This document shows positions 12,251 to 25,600 of a DNA stretch of 64,000 nucleotides, in pieces. Below the pieces are notes generated by a model that ran no database searches, was not told where the DNA came from, and was given only the letters and a program-made list of their open reading frames with translations. The number at the start of each line of letters is the position of its first letter. Position 1 is the stretch's first letter. This DNA comes from Acanthochromis polyacanthus (Eukaryota > Chordata > Actinopteri > Pomacentridae), in assembly GCF_021347895.1 (NCBI RefSeq), contig NC_067131.1, positions 8,956,653 through 9,020,652 on the forward strand, given 5' to 3'. The position numbers and the translations under genes are program-made.

Positions 12251-13999
12251 AATTTTGATATTTGTTATACTTTAAAAAAAAATCTCTGATAAATGGTATA
12301 AATTTGGCATTTGCTAAAAAGACAACATGCCTTTCAATCCTGCTGGCAGAGTGTTAAACATTGCCACAAGGTTGATGCACAAAAGGGCCATTAAATAATT
12401 GTTTGCTTAGCAGACACTAATTCTGATTGACCCTGATTGAAAACCGACATTAAAATCAGGATTATTATTTGCGACATAATCAAGTAGCCCTGCTTTAGGC
12501 CTGGTAAGTGTGCTCTGTGCAGTTTTTAAGTGCTTTGAGTACACAGTCAAAAACCTCGCATTATCAAAAGGTCTAGTGGAGGTCACCCATCTTTGTTCTT
12601 TAGCAGCCAAAACTCTTTCGTCAAACTGTCATTATGGAAACAACAACAGACTGCAGAGCTAAAGTCGTCTCTCATGTCCCAGACGCCCTGCAGCATGTGC
12701 CGTCAGCTGTAAAGGGGCAGCAGTTCAACAGAAGCGACACTGTAAATGTCTCAAATGTTCATCCGGTGTCCATGTTTGTCAAGGTTGCAGTCAATCAAAT
12801 TCGTGGCTGTTGTTGTAAACATGCTAATTTGCTGTTATCACCCCGGGTGAAGGATAAACAGTGCAGGGAGGGTCTTGTAAATAAAGTCTAGTTAGTCAAG
12901 ACAAGTCATAGTGACAGTGTCTCACAATCCAAAGGCCAGATATGTACAGCTGCTCTAAATCTACTGGAAGTACTCAAACACCAAAACAAGATGGACAGGC
13001 TAAGATGTTTGCAGCATTAGGAATTAATGATCGCAGTGTGGTCTGTGAATTAGACATGTTACAGTGCTGTTTTGTAGTTTTTCCCAGACGGAAAAACTCT
13101 GTTGATTGAAACAACATAAATTCTGAATTTGTTTGTCAGCTCATTGTCGGCACATTGATTATTTTTTTTTCCCTCTCTATTATGTAGTTTGTTGTTTTCT
13201 GTGTTATACTCAAGATACCTTATTAGTCAAAGCAGCTTTTGAGGTTGGACAGATGGGCTGGCTGGACTTCACCAGCAGTCCTTGGGTCATTTTGTTTTGG
13301 AAAGCAGTGCTGCGTTGTGTCATCCATAAGAAACATGAGGTCTGACAAATGAGAGACTAAATGTGTTTCGTTCACTGATGTAGTAAAGAAACTGGACTCA
13401 CTTGAATGAAAAGTGCTCAAAAAATTGGTGTAGAGGCCTGAAAAGTTTCCAAACTTCTGGGTTTGCTTCCTCATTGTGGTTGTATAATGAGTTCCCACTC
13501 AGCCCACACACTTCACATTGACGTCAAATATAAATCCCTCCATAAAACCTCTATGAATTTCAAATTCGTAAACTAAACAGTAATGCTCGGTTTTGTTTAC
13601 AGTTGGAGGTTTGCTGTCTGACAGATGGTTCCATAGGGGAAAATGCTTTTCGAAAGCACAGGAGATTTTATAAAAAGTGACAACTGAGAAAAAAGCATCA
13701 CTCCATCTATAACTCTTAACACATCCAGAGTTTCTCTAAACAGAGATGGCCATTTGACAGCACACACAAATCTCTGGCATCCCACCAATGACAGTTTTGA
13801 TCCCTCAGTGACCACAGGCTTTAAAAGAATATGGAACAAACTGACCTCTGGCTCTTCTGAATCCTGTTTTAGATACTACAACATCTCAGAGTGACACACA
13901 CTCCTACTGTAAAATTAGTAGAACACATTTCTATCTGTCCTGAACACATCAGTGAGACTTCATGCTTTTAACTGGACCACTGCTGTACAGTTATAATAT

Positions 14000-14230
14000 A
14001 TCTGTAACTTAGGACACATTTTTACTCACTGTGAGGTCATTTTTCTCTGTAGTGGGAAAACAGGAAGTCCTGCACCTCTATTAAAACAGCTTAATTACGA
14101 TTAGAAGTAGAGAGAACTCAAAAATATCTTCTCTGCAGTATAACTAAATTATAATGGCATAAATCATGAAAAAAGGGGAAAAAGTTGAATTGTTTTGATT
14201 TATTTCCCAAAAATTACAAAAAATAATTCC
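14000..14230 (-). mobile_element. TTAA-type non-autonomous element, partial inverted copy (F)
   Basis: TCATTTTTCTCTGTAGTGGG and AAGTCCTGCACCTCTATTAA match the inverted 3' block of the same family as 11688-12250, and a shared block with AAATCATGAAAAAA follows. Only part of the element is recognisable and the limits are approximate. Confidence 0.4.
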
Positions 14231-14304
14231 AAGTGCCCTATACTAGAAATAACACTGTGACTCTACATGCTGGATATTTTTCTACTATTTCTTCTACAAT
14301 TCTA

Positions 14305-14345
14305 CAATTTCATTTAGCAGACGCTTTTGTCCAAAGCGACATACA
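14305..14345 (+). repeat. Teleost dispersed repeat motif
   Basis: CATTTAGCAGACGCTTTTGT followed by CCAAAGCGACATACAA is a very common interspersed sequence in fish genomes. I recognise the motif but cannot assign the repeat family with certainty. Confidence 0.5.
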
Positions 14346-14480
14346 ACACAAGCAAGAATTCAGACATAAGGAAAAACCTTTATTAAGTGCAGAAAGTGCT
14401 TCAAGTGTGATTGGTCAAAGGTGTTGCCATCAAGTTGCAGAAAAAGTGCCAATTAAATATCCCAAGACTAGATTTTCCCC

Positions 14481-14826
14481 GGCTGCACAGTGATATAGTG
14501 GTTAGCATTTTTGTCTTGCAGCAAGAAGATCCCCGGTTCAAATCCCGGCCTGGGCCTGGGATCTTTCTGCATAGAGTTTGCATGTTCTCCCTGTGCATGC
14601 GTGGGTTTTCTCCGGGCACTCCAGCTTCCTCCCACAGTCCAAAAATAGGCTGAGGTTAATTGATTATTCTAAATTGCCCATCTGTGTATGAAGCCCTGCG
14701 ACAGACTGGCGACCTGTCCAGGGTGTCCCCTGCCTTAGCCCGAGTCAGCTGGGATAGACTCCAGCACCCCCCGCGACCCTAGTGAGGATAAAGCGGTGTA
14801 TAGAGAATGGATGGATGGATGGATAG
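14481..14826 (+). mobile_element. tRNA-headed SINE with GGAT-repeat tail
   Basis: The 5' part has RNA polymerase III boxes: an A-box-like TAGTGGTTAGCA and a B box GGTTCAAATCC. The body contains GTTTGCATGTTCTCCCTGTG and the CTTCCTCCCACAGTCCAAAA block typical of teleost SINEs. The tail is (GGAT)n at about 14808-14823. Near-identical target duplications, TAGATTTTCCC (14469-14479) and TAGATTTTTCCC (14824-14835), support insertion by LINE machinery. It lies within the first intron and is not a functional tRNA gene. Confidence 0.85.
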
Positions 14827-15714
14827 ATTTTTCCCAAATACAGTAGTTCAAGGACAGTCTGAAAGTTAAAAATACAATAATTCTTGCTGTCCTCACAGTT
14901 CCTGGCTCTGATGAATGGTGTATTTTTTGGCTATTTGCTAAAAAAAACCCCAAAAAACTGTCTTTCAAAACCACTAGAGGCTTAATACTCGTAACCCTCT
15001 TATCATTATATTTATTCACACAATGCTAAAATTCTACCATTGATTGCCTTTGCTTCTTTATTTTCATTTGCTAAATTTACACAATTAAATTCTGTCTATT
15101 GGTGCCTGCAACATCTTTAGCATCACACTTTCTAAAGGCGTCCTTGGATCACCATCTTTCTTTTTGTTATTTTCAAAAGACATCCAAAAAAAAGCCCATA
15201 ATTTCTGCTTGAAATGTCAGCTCTCCCCCTACAGTAGCAGTGATTCTTTTGCCTAGGTGCAGCTCCTGTGTGTTTAGCAGGTTATTCATGCTCAGTGATG
15301 GTGAGTCACTCCAGGAAGAGTGGAGGAGCATGAGTGGGTTCTTTGATGTTTGCAGGTCGACTTCTGAATGCCTGAGACCTGCTGCTGCACTCTGCACATC
15401 ACAGACACAGTCACTGCCGCTATTATAATCTGATGTGAGCAGTTCTAATTGTTTTTTTTAAACATATATGGTTAAAAAGACATTTCTTAAGTAGATCCTT
15501 CATTTGTTCAGACAGCTGTGATATTGAGGATAAATGTGACACATGCTAACTATCTATATATGATCTCCACAGCTAAAAATTTATTATGTTTATACCAGAA
15601 TACATACTATATCTTTAAGTCAGACTTTTCTCAAAAAACCCTAAGAATTCATAGGACCAAACTTAATCAAAATATTGAAACTGTTGAGATTTATAAGCAA
15701 AAACACATGATCAT

Positions 15715-16476
15715 TAGCCTAGCCGCGCTAGACAACCCACGGCAACAAATTTAATTCTCTGCCAGGGTGGGTCTAGTTACCCTCGGTAAGCCTCGAGGCT
15801 GGATGCTCCTAAATCTGGCTGACGAATCACCATGAAGTGTAGAGTCAGAAGGTGGGCGTAACTAAGTGACGACAGAGACGTGACGATTCTGACAGAAACA
15901 ACCGGAAACAACTAGCCTAAGCGCGCTAGAGAACCCACGGCAACGAATTTAATTCTCTGCCAGGGTGGGTCTAGTTACCCTCGGTAAGCCTCGAGGCTGG
16001 ATGCTCCTAAATCTGGCTGACGAATCACCATGAAGTGTAGAGTCAGAAGGCGGGCGTAACTAAGTGACGACAGAGACGTGACGATTCTGACAGAAACAAC
16101 CGGAAACAACTAGCCTAAGCGCGCTAGACAACCCACGGCAACGAATTTAATTCTCTGCCAGGGTCGACAACAAAAACGACAACAGTCGTTGAGCTCCATT
16201 AGCACCGACTCTGAATAATCTTTCTGTTAACATGTCTGTAATATACTTGAGCTTCAGCCATTGACTGTATAAATAAGGCTTTACCGAAAACTCCCGCATC
16301 CTCTGATTTCCGGCGCTCTAGGAACTACATCAGCCTATTCGTTGCGCTGATTGGTTGTATACCTACCCAATTGCTGCAGAGTGATTTGAAAGACAACCTT
16401 TTAGCCCGCCTTCCTCCCTGTCGAGAGTTCCTAGACCCTTGTGTCTTCAGACCTGGGTCTAGCGTGGCTAGGCTAC
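15715..16476 (+). mobile_element. hAT-like non-autonomous transposon with triplicated end, copy 2
   Basis: The 762-bp element starts TAGCCTAGC and ends GGCTAGGCTAC. It is flanked by perfect 8-bp duplications ATGATCAT (15707-15714 and 16477-16484), which fit the hAT consensus nTnnnnAn. The first 198 bp, including the terminal repeat, is present as two full tandem copies (15715-15912 and 15913-16110), followed by a third start (16111) that runs into the rest of the element. Its ends match copy 1 at 538-1103. No transposase was seen. Confidence 0.85.
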
Positions 16477-16954
16477 ATGATCATATGATCCTGAAGGAAA
16501 TTCTCGTATCAGATGTTGTTTAGAAGAACAAACTTGAATATTAAATGCAACGCTTAGTAGAAAAGCAGCACAATAGAAGTGTGATGCATTCCTGAAATAA
16601 AATAAATGCACAAATTTAAGACTAGAATAGAAACATGAAAACTAATCAAGGCACAAATTTTAAACATACGAAGAGCACCTTTGGCTGGCTGCCACTCAGG
16701 ACAGTACAGAGAGTTAGATCGATTATTAATTAATTCCATATGAAGCCCAAAATTGCCTCTAAAAGACGTTGATATTTATCACATGCAACATCTTCTATCC
16801 ATTGAAAGTGAATTCAGTTTCAAGTTTTGACCTCAAAAAAAAGTAAAATATCCACATTTGTAATTCGTATGATTTAGATTAAAAGAACCTCTAGCTGTAA
16901 AAACGTGTTTTAAACCGATAATGCTTAAATTCTGTGCCAGTTTAACACATTTTG

Positions 16955-17240
16955 CCTTTGAAGACTTGGATTGGATTCTTGAGGTAGTTTGAGACTTGAA
17001 TTGGACTCTCGCCATATGACTTGATTTGAGACTTGTGCTCACGGCTTTGAGAATTGATTGTAACTTGTTTCAAATAACTTGAGACTTGACTTGGGCTCAG
17101 TCTGACTGACCTGGAATAACTCTGACTTGTCTCGGATGGCTTGACAGCTGCTCTGACAGACCTGAGAGTTGACATAAAATTGCCTCAGATAACCTGAGAC
17201 GATGTGAGGCTCGACTTGGAGCTGTTTCAAATGGCTTCTG
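16955..17240. repeat. Degenerate minisatellite based on GACTTGA / GAGACTTG
   Basis: Irregular, diverged repetition of motifs such as TTGAGACTTGA, GACTTGGATTG and GACTTGACTTGGG runs over about 280 bp. The reverse-strand open frames here (for example 16942-17278) reflect this low-complexity sequence rather than genes. Confidence 0.7.
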
Positions 17241-19589
17241 TCTTCACTTAAAGCTTGTTTAGACAGACTTTTACCCATACACTCGATGAGTTTTTCTTCA
17301 TTTTTGAGAAAACATTTGACATTTTCTTTTGTAGCGATTTCCCTCTTATCTTGTACTTGACATTAAGGGATGAGTGTGTTGGCAAAAATAAATGCAAATT
17401 GGGCTGAGTGTGTTCTTGGCAGCTCTCTTGGTCGTCATGCGGCGGTCGCTCGCTCCTCTGTGTGAGTCTGAGCTCGCTGTGCCCCCTTGTGGGTGGAGCT
17501 TTTTGCCAGCAAATGGCTGAGGGTGGCTGAAGGTACAGATGTGATCCATCATTATCTGCTGACTGAGATGAATGATGACCGCTGGCTGGCACTGTCTGCT
17601 GTCACCTCATTGACAAACCCAACCATGACTGGCCGCTCCTTGTTACAGCCTGTTTGGCGTTAGCTCCTCCAGGTTTAAACCAGCATTGTTTCCGGTTTCT
17701 AAACTGGGACAGTCAGAGGCATAAAGAGATTTCCTGGCTTTCAAAGAGGAAGGGTCGATTAAAAATGCATGTGGGTGCTTTTTGTCATTACGGAGCCATC
17801 AGTGGCTGCAGGTTGACAATACAATTTCACATCATGGAAATGAATTAGGTTGGGCTCATTCATTATGCATGCTCATTGGTTTCTTGTTCAGGATGGCCAT
17901 TGTGTCATTTCTAAATAGATGAAAGCCAGGTAGGGCCGCAGATAACCCGGTAGTGTATTTCAGGATGTAAAACATTTGTTCTGCTGTCTGGCTGAAGCCT
18001 TTGGGTTCTTATCTGTGGGTCGAGCCCTCGTCTACATTAGCAGTGGCTTTAAAAGGGAAAATTAGGACACTCATTTCACAACAGTATTAATGAGCCACTG
18101 TGCTTTTTGGCTTAGAAATAATTGATCCTGCTGTACAGTTAACGTTAATGGATTCAAAATCTGAGCCTTTTCTTTCCCAAATGGTAGGAAACTGGTTTTG
18201 TAGCTTCGCACTGCAAAATATGAAATATATAAACTTCATCCCTCTGCTCTAGTTAGATTTCATCTTCTGTCCTCCATTTCTGATAATCTTCCACCTTCAC
18301 CTTCCGTTAGACAAATACATGATGACGGCAGCCCCGGTGTGATTTTCAGTGTCGGGTGAAAGCACAGAGAGGCAGCATCACCTCCAGTCTGGCTTCTTCT
18401 CTGAACATCTTGGCACGCTGATTGTTGCTTGTTCTCAGTTTAATTGTTTGTATTTACAGTTTAGTCCTAATCTGACAGTGATTAAGTTCCACTTGAACTC
18501 CCACTAAGCTGCTACGTGCTCTCCTGAATCTCACGTTTATTACCTGCAACCCAGGCTTCGGTTTATTCTGCAGCATCTCCCCTCTGCAGAAATGGCAGAG
18601 TTAAAGCCATGCCCTGTTTTTTTTTTTTATTGTCATGCTGCTCGACCGTGACCACCGAAGCTTCAGGCTCAGCTGCATCCTCCCCTTGTTTGTGTCTGTG
18701 AAAGCTGAAGCCACGTTCTGTCACCTCGCCCACTCTTCCACTGCCAATTTACATGATGTGCCAAGCTCTTGTGTATTTATTTACACTGTCAGATGTACAG
18801 TAACCGATGAGTGTGTTTGTGACACTGCTGTTCAAACCTGCGACTCTTTCTTTTTGGTTTATGTAACACAATTATAGCAGGCTGACGAGATGTATCAAGG
18901 TCTGTTGATGCTCGTTAAGAGCTGTTTGCAGCAAACCTTGAAACGCTGTTGTTTTGTTGCATTTGCTCCTTTTGTTCATGCTGTACCAATTGTCTAATAG
19001 ACTATATGATTTATTTTCTCTCGATTTATTTGTTAATTGTTATTGTTTAATAATTTAGTCAGTAAAATAGCAGACAATAGGGGAAAAAATGTGAATTTTC
19101 CTGAGCTGAAATCTTCAAATCTTATCTCATTCTACCACCAGTTTGAAGATATTCAGTTTACTGTGATTCAAATCAGAGAAAAGGTGCACATTTTCACACT
19201 GAAGAAGCTGGAATAAAATAAAATATATTTATTTATTGCATTAAAATATTTTAAACCCTTTGTGTTTAGAATTTTATGCGTAAAAGATTTCGTAACTTAC
19301 TCTTGTTTATACCACTACGAAAAATATTCTTGCAATCAAAAGTGAAAGTGAGAGAAGCGTGTGTAATATTTTCTTCTAAGCTCCAGGTAAAAACATTTTA
19401 ACTACAGGAATAAACTTGTTTCCAGCCAAGTAGGTCAACAGTCTGGTGTCCTGCTTTTCTTATTCCCCAAAGCATCTGAAGATTAAACATCTACTGTCAA
19501 ATTTTAAGCCTTTTTTTGTGTAAACATATACTTTGGATGATTTAGTAGTTTCACTTAAATAAGAAGACATTTTTTCTTATTTGTTCCAG

Positions 19590-19651
19590 GTGGTGCTCGT
19601 GTTCGCACTCAGCATTGGAGCCCTTGTAATATACTTCATAGATTCCTCTGA
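19590..19651 (+). CDS. kcnma1: BK channel exon: S1 transmembrane segment
   Basis: This 62-nt exon lies between acceptor ttgttccag and donor gtaagt. It enters in phase 0 and leaves with two bases of a codon. It encodes VVLVFALSIGALVIYFIDSS, the S1 helix, identical to the mammalian protein as I recall it. The split codon with the next exon gives Asp where mammals have Asn, at the start of the S1-S2 loop. Confidence 0.96.
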
Positions 19652-22600
19652 GTAAGTATTCACTCATCACACTTCACTGCTGATGCTACTCTGCCTTAAA
19701 GATGACATTTAACCCTGTTTTGTCCTGTTTCAGTGCAGAATATTTGTAATCTCAGGTATGCACTAACAGTATACATGCATATTTTAAAGACTGCTTTTGT
19801 AATTTGTGTAAAATTTCTAATTTGACCCTAAGATCAGGTCTACTCTTCAGATGTAGTCTTGTAAACATCAGCACTGTTTTTGTGGGGATGCAGCACCTTT
19901 ACCGACCAGAACAGATCCGAAAGTGAATCTGATAAATTTACCAGATAAATCATGACGTGCAATATCTTTCTGAAGTCTGTTCAGTTCTGCTTTTCCTGCC
20001 ATCTGGAACATTAAACTCAAAGCTTATTGTAGCTTAATTCAGTTTAACCCTCTGAAGCCCAAAACCCACTGGCATGTTAGCTTTAAAAATGGCCAGAATT
20101 AAAGCATTTCTCACAGCTAGAAACAGTAAAAACAGATAAAATGCATCATATTTTCACTTTCTGAAGGTCCTTGAACTGTGCGATGCATCATTTCGCTGGA
20201 AATTTTAACCAAATGTGAGCTTAATATCTTGATATTTCAAAATCAAATTACTCTACATCTCATTTGAAGCTTTTGTGCTAACAAGATAAAGACGAAAGAC
20301 AGAACATTTCCTGTTTGCTGCAATGGTAAAACCAATAATGCGCACTGTGTTAACACAGAACAGATTGAGGATAAGTATAGAAAACAAATTATATTGGTAT
20401 ACTAATTATCCATAGCATAAGAAGTCACTGTTTTTTGTCCAGTATGGTAACACCTGAGGGCATTTTGTACAAGCTAATTTCATGTTTTTAATCAATTCTT
20501 GTGTAAATAATAATCAAAGAACTTCAGCTTTTACTTTGTTTTTAATAGTCCATGTCATTATTACTTACTTCAACTGCACAGAGGACATTTTTGAGTGCTT
20601 TCTGCTTCTAGAGGTGCAGGACTTTACATTGCAGTGAAAAATTAGCCGACGGCAAGTAAAATGAGACTGGAGCAAATGAAATGTCCAGAAAGTGCTTGGG
20701 CTTTAGAGGGTTAAATGTTAAAGCACTTTTGTCTCAGTTGCTTCAGTTATAAAAATGAGAAAAGCTCATTGGTAAATTGTATGCATTTAGAGATTTATGA
20801 TCAGCTCAGAGGCTTTAGCCATTAACTGTTTCCTACACACACATAAATCCTCATGTATACAGCATATAGTAGCAGCCTTATTAAGTCTGAGTGCTCTGAG
20901 AATGCATATTTGCTGTTTTTTGTTCAGTCCCCTTCCAGGTAAACTGCTCTGGGTTTGTTTAGTTTCTTTAATGAAAGGATCGCTCTTTAAAGCAGGCAGG
21001 AAAGTCCAAAGTTCCTGCTCAGAACAATCGCCACCGATCATCGGTCTGGAGGAAACGGAAGACCCTTTTAGCTCCGTGTGCGACAGTGTACTGTTACTGC
21101 AGCTCTGGTGGTGTTTGGACAGGAAGCGCCATTAAGAAGTAGAGCAAAATACAGCAGGATAAAAGCCTTTATCAAGCCCAGAGGGAGTCCCCACTGGGAG
21201 CAATGCAAAGGCAGAGGGGAGAAAATGGGCTGTAAACTTGAGTAATCAGGCTCACGGTCCTGGAGGCAGGTGTCCAGGTTATTTGTTATTTCATAAGACC
21301 ACATCCAGCTGAGGGCTAGGTTTGCTCTGATGCGGTTTGCGAGCATGATCTCATTTCATTATCTGGAAAAGCTCAGGTAGAGTTACATCCTCACCAATGC
21401 CATCTGTGGCCTTGTTGTTCTCAGAAGTTGCTTGTCGCGGCACTCGGTAGCTTTTCATCTGATGAACGATGACCTCCGCCCTCCGTCTTTAACTTTTTCA
21501 CTCATACGGAGGGACATTGTTAAATACACAAAAGGAACAATGCTGCAGCACCTGTGGAAAGATGTGCTTCATGTTCATTTTCATCCTACGAGACTTTTTG
21601 CTATCTCCAGCCTTATCTAGGTCTTTCTATTATTCACACAGTGTTTTTTCACTACCTGTCAGCCCAACAAGCCCGGTACTTAGAGCCAAAGAGCAGCCAG
21701 TTAGCGGCTCTCTTGCTTGGTTCTAAGTGGCAGCAGACTGTAACAGATACAGCCCTTCCTGTAATTAGTCCTGCGGGGCTGCCGAGGCTGTTATATGATG
21801 GACAGGCTGACCTGACCGGAAGCGACACGAAGAGAGACATCAACACAGCAGACCCACTTAGACTCAAAGAAGAGCTCAAACTGTGAGCAGCAGAGATGAA
21901 GAAGCCAGTTAGGTCTTAGATGGAGTTTTACTTTGAAAACTTTAGCTGTGTCCTACTTTGGACCCTCTGCTCCAATGTAGCCTAGTGTCAGCTGTGAGTC
22001 AGTACCATAGACTCATAGTCAGGGTTCAGCACTGACTACTGAACAAATTATATCCATACTGCAGAGTATTTAAAGCGGCTGTAGTTTTATCAAGTCATTT
22101 CTAATCTTATATTCCTTATTATTAACTTTTATTTCACTAATTACCTTGGTAAATTAGAAATTTAGCAAGTAGCTGAGAAACCTATAGCCTGGAATAGTTT
22201 TTCTTTTCCTGCTCAAGGTGACTTCTTGTTCTTTGGCTATTCCGGTGACCAAGTTTTAGGATGATAAGTTGAAACGATAAGAAAACATTTGCTCATCCAG
22301 TAGTTACCATTCAGGTAGAACAGTATGGATACGCAACGATATCTGAATCATCATCATATCAATCCCGAAAAGCTTAAAACGAATATTGACAAGCAAACGG
22401 TGACAAGCAGATGACGTTTGATGGGTAAAAATTAGAGCTTTGTTTGAAAATGTTACAGAAAAGAATATATCACAGATTTCTGTTTGCCGAGTGCACCTGC
22501 CAGTCAGGCACCACAAGAAAAGTAGGTTTAATAATGATGTTCTTTGCACTTAAGTTGGAAAAAATGTGTGCATTTATCAGCGTCACTGCCAGCAATTGGC

Positions 22601-25600
22601 CAAAATAATTTGGAAAATTTCTACAATATTGGATATTGGCAAAACTCCAACATCTAGCATCCTGAAAGTTGAATAATCATTTTAAGGTTTCGACTTGGTT
22701 TGTGTTTTTAGTGTCTATTCAGCTACTGCTTTTGAGAGAAATATCTGTTTCCCTGGCTGTTAAATGCTCCACCGTGTTCACTGCGCTGGTTGTTAACTGT
22801 GTCTGTCTGACAGTGATGACAGTGAGCCAAAGCAGTAAAGCTCTGCAAAGCTGAGGGGAGCTGCACATTCAGGTGATAAGACTTTGTGGGTTCATCGCTA
22901 CCAGCAGGTCCTTTCTCAATGTGTTCATATCATCACAGTGACTGCATTGTCACTTTTAAGTCAAACAACATCTTAAATTTATGCCTTCAAGAGTGGTATT
23001 GCAGATGGTGCTATCACACCATTTGTTCACCAAAGATCAGACAAACTTACCAGTAAACACTGAAATGCTGCTTTCTGCACATACCTTTAATGACGCAGGT
23101 TAAATAATGCCTGGATGAAGTAATTTTGTCCATTTCAGAGCAGTTTAGCAAGCTGTAAACACAACATTATCATGTCACAAAGCAAAGCTGCTGTAACTAA
23201 CATGTTAGCATGGGAAGTCTTGGTCAAGCTTTTTTTTTGGGGGGGGGGGGTTCACCTGGTCCAATCCAAGTCATTTAATTTAATTAGCATCTACTACCAT
23301 TTTCCTAAATAATACACACTTCAAGTATTGTAGATTGTCAGTACTACATGGTTGTAGCTCCTAATGTTTTTTAGAATCCAGAGATGGTGGGCAGTTCAAT
23401 GTTGGCAGAGAGCACTGTGGGGTTTAGCTTACCATGACAAAGTCTTCTGTGATGCTTAATGACTTCCGGCCTGCACACATCTACTGAACCAAGCCAGGAT
23501 AAACAACATCCTCTCACTACTCCTGCAATACATTTCTGTATCATATATCTTCTGCTTTATCCTGGTTCTGTACTGCTATCTACTCATTAGTGCATTTTAG
23601 CTGAATTATTCAAATTTACAGCACTTGCGTGACCAGATTTAGATAAATCTGATTACATTTGCACCTGCATTGACATTTTGCAATTACACCTGTTTAAAGT
23701 GATCTTTGTGACCTTTCACTCTCAGCGGCTTTGGCTTTAGTTCAAGGTCGTGAAAGTGGAAAAAAAAAATCACGTGTAGCTTCGTCAGTAAGCATGAAGA
23801 CCTTTCCCGTGTGAGCTGGTCTGTCCTGTTTGATCTGAGTCTGAATTGAATGAAGGAGAGAGACCAGAGCTGCTGTGGCCAGGAAGGGTTTGTGATCCAT
23901 AACAGGCTTATTCCTCTTCCAAACCAGGCCTACTGGAACTCAATTATTTAGCACTGCAGGCCTTCCTCCGTTATATGGTCTGTCACCCTGCAATGACAGG
24001 GATTTGCTGGGCTGATGTGTCATTACAGTGAATAAGGGCAGAACTATCCAGCATGTTGGGACTATTCTTAGAGGTGCCAGAGAGGAGATTGGTTCGGATT
24101 TATTCCCCGCATCTGCATTGTAATTTTTGAGAAACAAACATGTAAAACACACTAACAAGCAGAATAGATGCAGGAAAACGAAGCAAAACGACATCGAGTG
24201 AGGTAAATTTTAATCAGAACATTAGCTAGTTGCCTTTGTGTTATCATATCATGTACAAAAGTTGCAAATTTTACTGCATCACCTTTGTAGTTTATTGTAA
24301 ATTGTGTGTCAGTTTGTTATTCTGTCAACAGAAGATGTGCTATTTTGCTTTGAGGATGCTACAAGTTAGGCCTTTGGATGTGATAATGATTATGTCAACA
24401 TAAGTACTGAAAAAGACTCCCATCACTCAAAATATTATCATAGAACAGTCCGAGGTTGTTGAAATTGCTTTATTTACAAAAAGACAGCAGACAAATGTAA
24501 CAAATACAACCATATTACAGTGCATTTGTAGGAAAACTTACATACATTATGGTCATATAATGTAACCCAGCTGGAGCATTATACTCTCTGACTTCTGAAA
24601 ACAATGACCTCCATCAGAGTTGGAGTGAATTTTGACAGTTGTGTGAGTTAGACGAGGATGATTGGTCTTCTTCATCCCACTGCCATCCTTTTGATCATCA
24701 GCCAGAAGTTTAGCCGTGCATAAGATCGGTTCAGAATAATCCCTCAGGTACCTAAATGTTGCTTTATGAACTCCGCGAGGACGACGTTTTGTCACGAGGA
24801 GTCTGTTTTTCTTATTTTTTTATTTTTTACATAACAAAAGCAATTTGCTTTAATCCGAGTGGTATTAAACGGCGCAGGGGAGGCTGCAGCTGTTGAGGGA
24901 TGTGCTGTGCATTAGAGAAGCTGGTGGATCTGAGTGTAGCGGGGCTGCAGGTGGAAGAAGTAACGCATGAAACCAGGAAAACAAACTAGATGGAGATGGA
25001 CCCGCTTGGCACAAATGTGATTTACAACAACTGATGCTTTAGGGCAACACTTTCCTCGTGTTTTGATCCATTAAACTGACAAAAATATCTTTTTCTGGCA
25101 CCTCATCGCAAGTGGTGTGTGTCCAGAAATTGTGAAAAATGAGCTCGAGAGCAGTTTTCCTTCTCAGTAAATAATTTTTGGAGGCCTGCACAGCCACAGA
25201 ATTGAGCGGTTCACAAGAAAAAGATTATAGCAAAGTCAAAATGTACCATTTTATACAGATTGGAAACCACTGCTTTAATGCTGCAACTAATAGTATAATT
25301 GTTTATTATGACCTAGTCTAGATGACTTTTCTGTTTGATCAGGGAGTCATTCACATAGCTTGTTTTGTATTACCAAAACCAAAAAATATCAGTTGATTTA
25401 GACAAATGGAGCAATTATTAATAAAAACATAATTTTCTGACTAATCTATTAATACTAGGCTAATTGTTTCATCACTAGACTTTCATTTTAACATGACTAA
25501 CATCACTGTTCCTATTATAAAGAATTCTTTTTTTATTAATTCCATTCAACTATTCATTCAAATTATTTATGAATCCACATCACAGCTCTGCTGAAACTTA

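Larger units (their letters stand above)
1..19589 (+). other. kcnma1: Intron upstream of the S1 exon (3' part only)
   Basis: No coding exon was recognised here. By protein order this is the intron between the N-terminal/S0 exon and the S1 exon, which is very long in vertebrate KCNMA1. It holds the repeats listed separately (538-1103, 2762-3134, 6890-7237, 9172-9918, 10590-12250, 14000-17240) and ends in the acceptor ttgttccag. The short open frames are chance or lie inside repeats. Nothing recognisable was seen in 3135-6360, 7240-9170, 12260-13990 or 17250-19580. Confidence 0.8.

Noticed and set aside
14481..14560. Functional tRNA gene
   Set aside because: A and B boxes are present, but the segment is continuous with a SINE body, GGAT tail and target duplications; no cloverleaf with a proper acceptor stem was found.
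16942..17592. Series of reverse-strand open frames
   Set aside because: The frames up to about 17278 lie largely in the degenerate GACTTGA minisatellite; the remainder has no recognisable domain.
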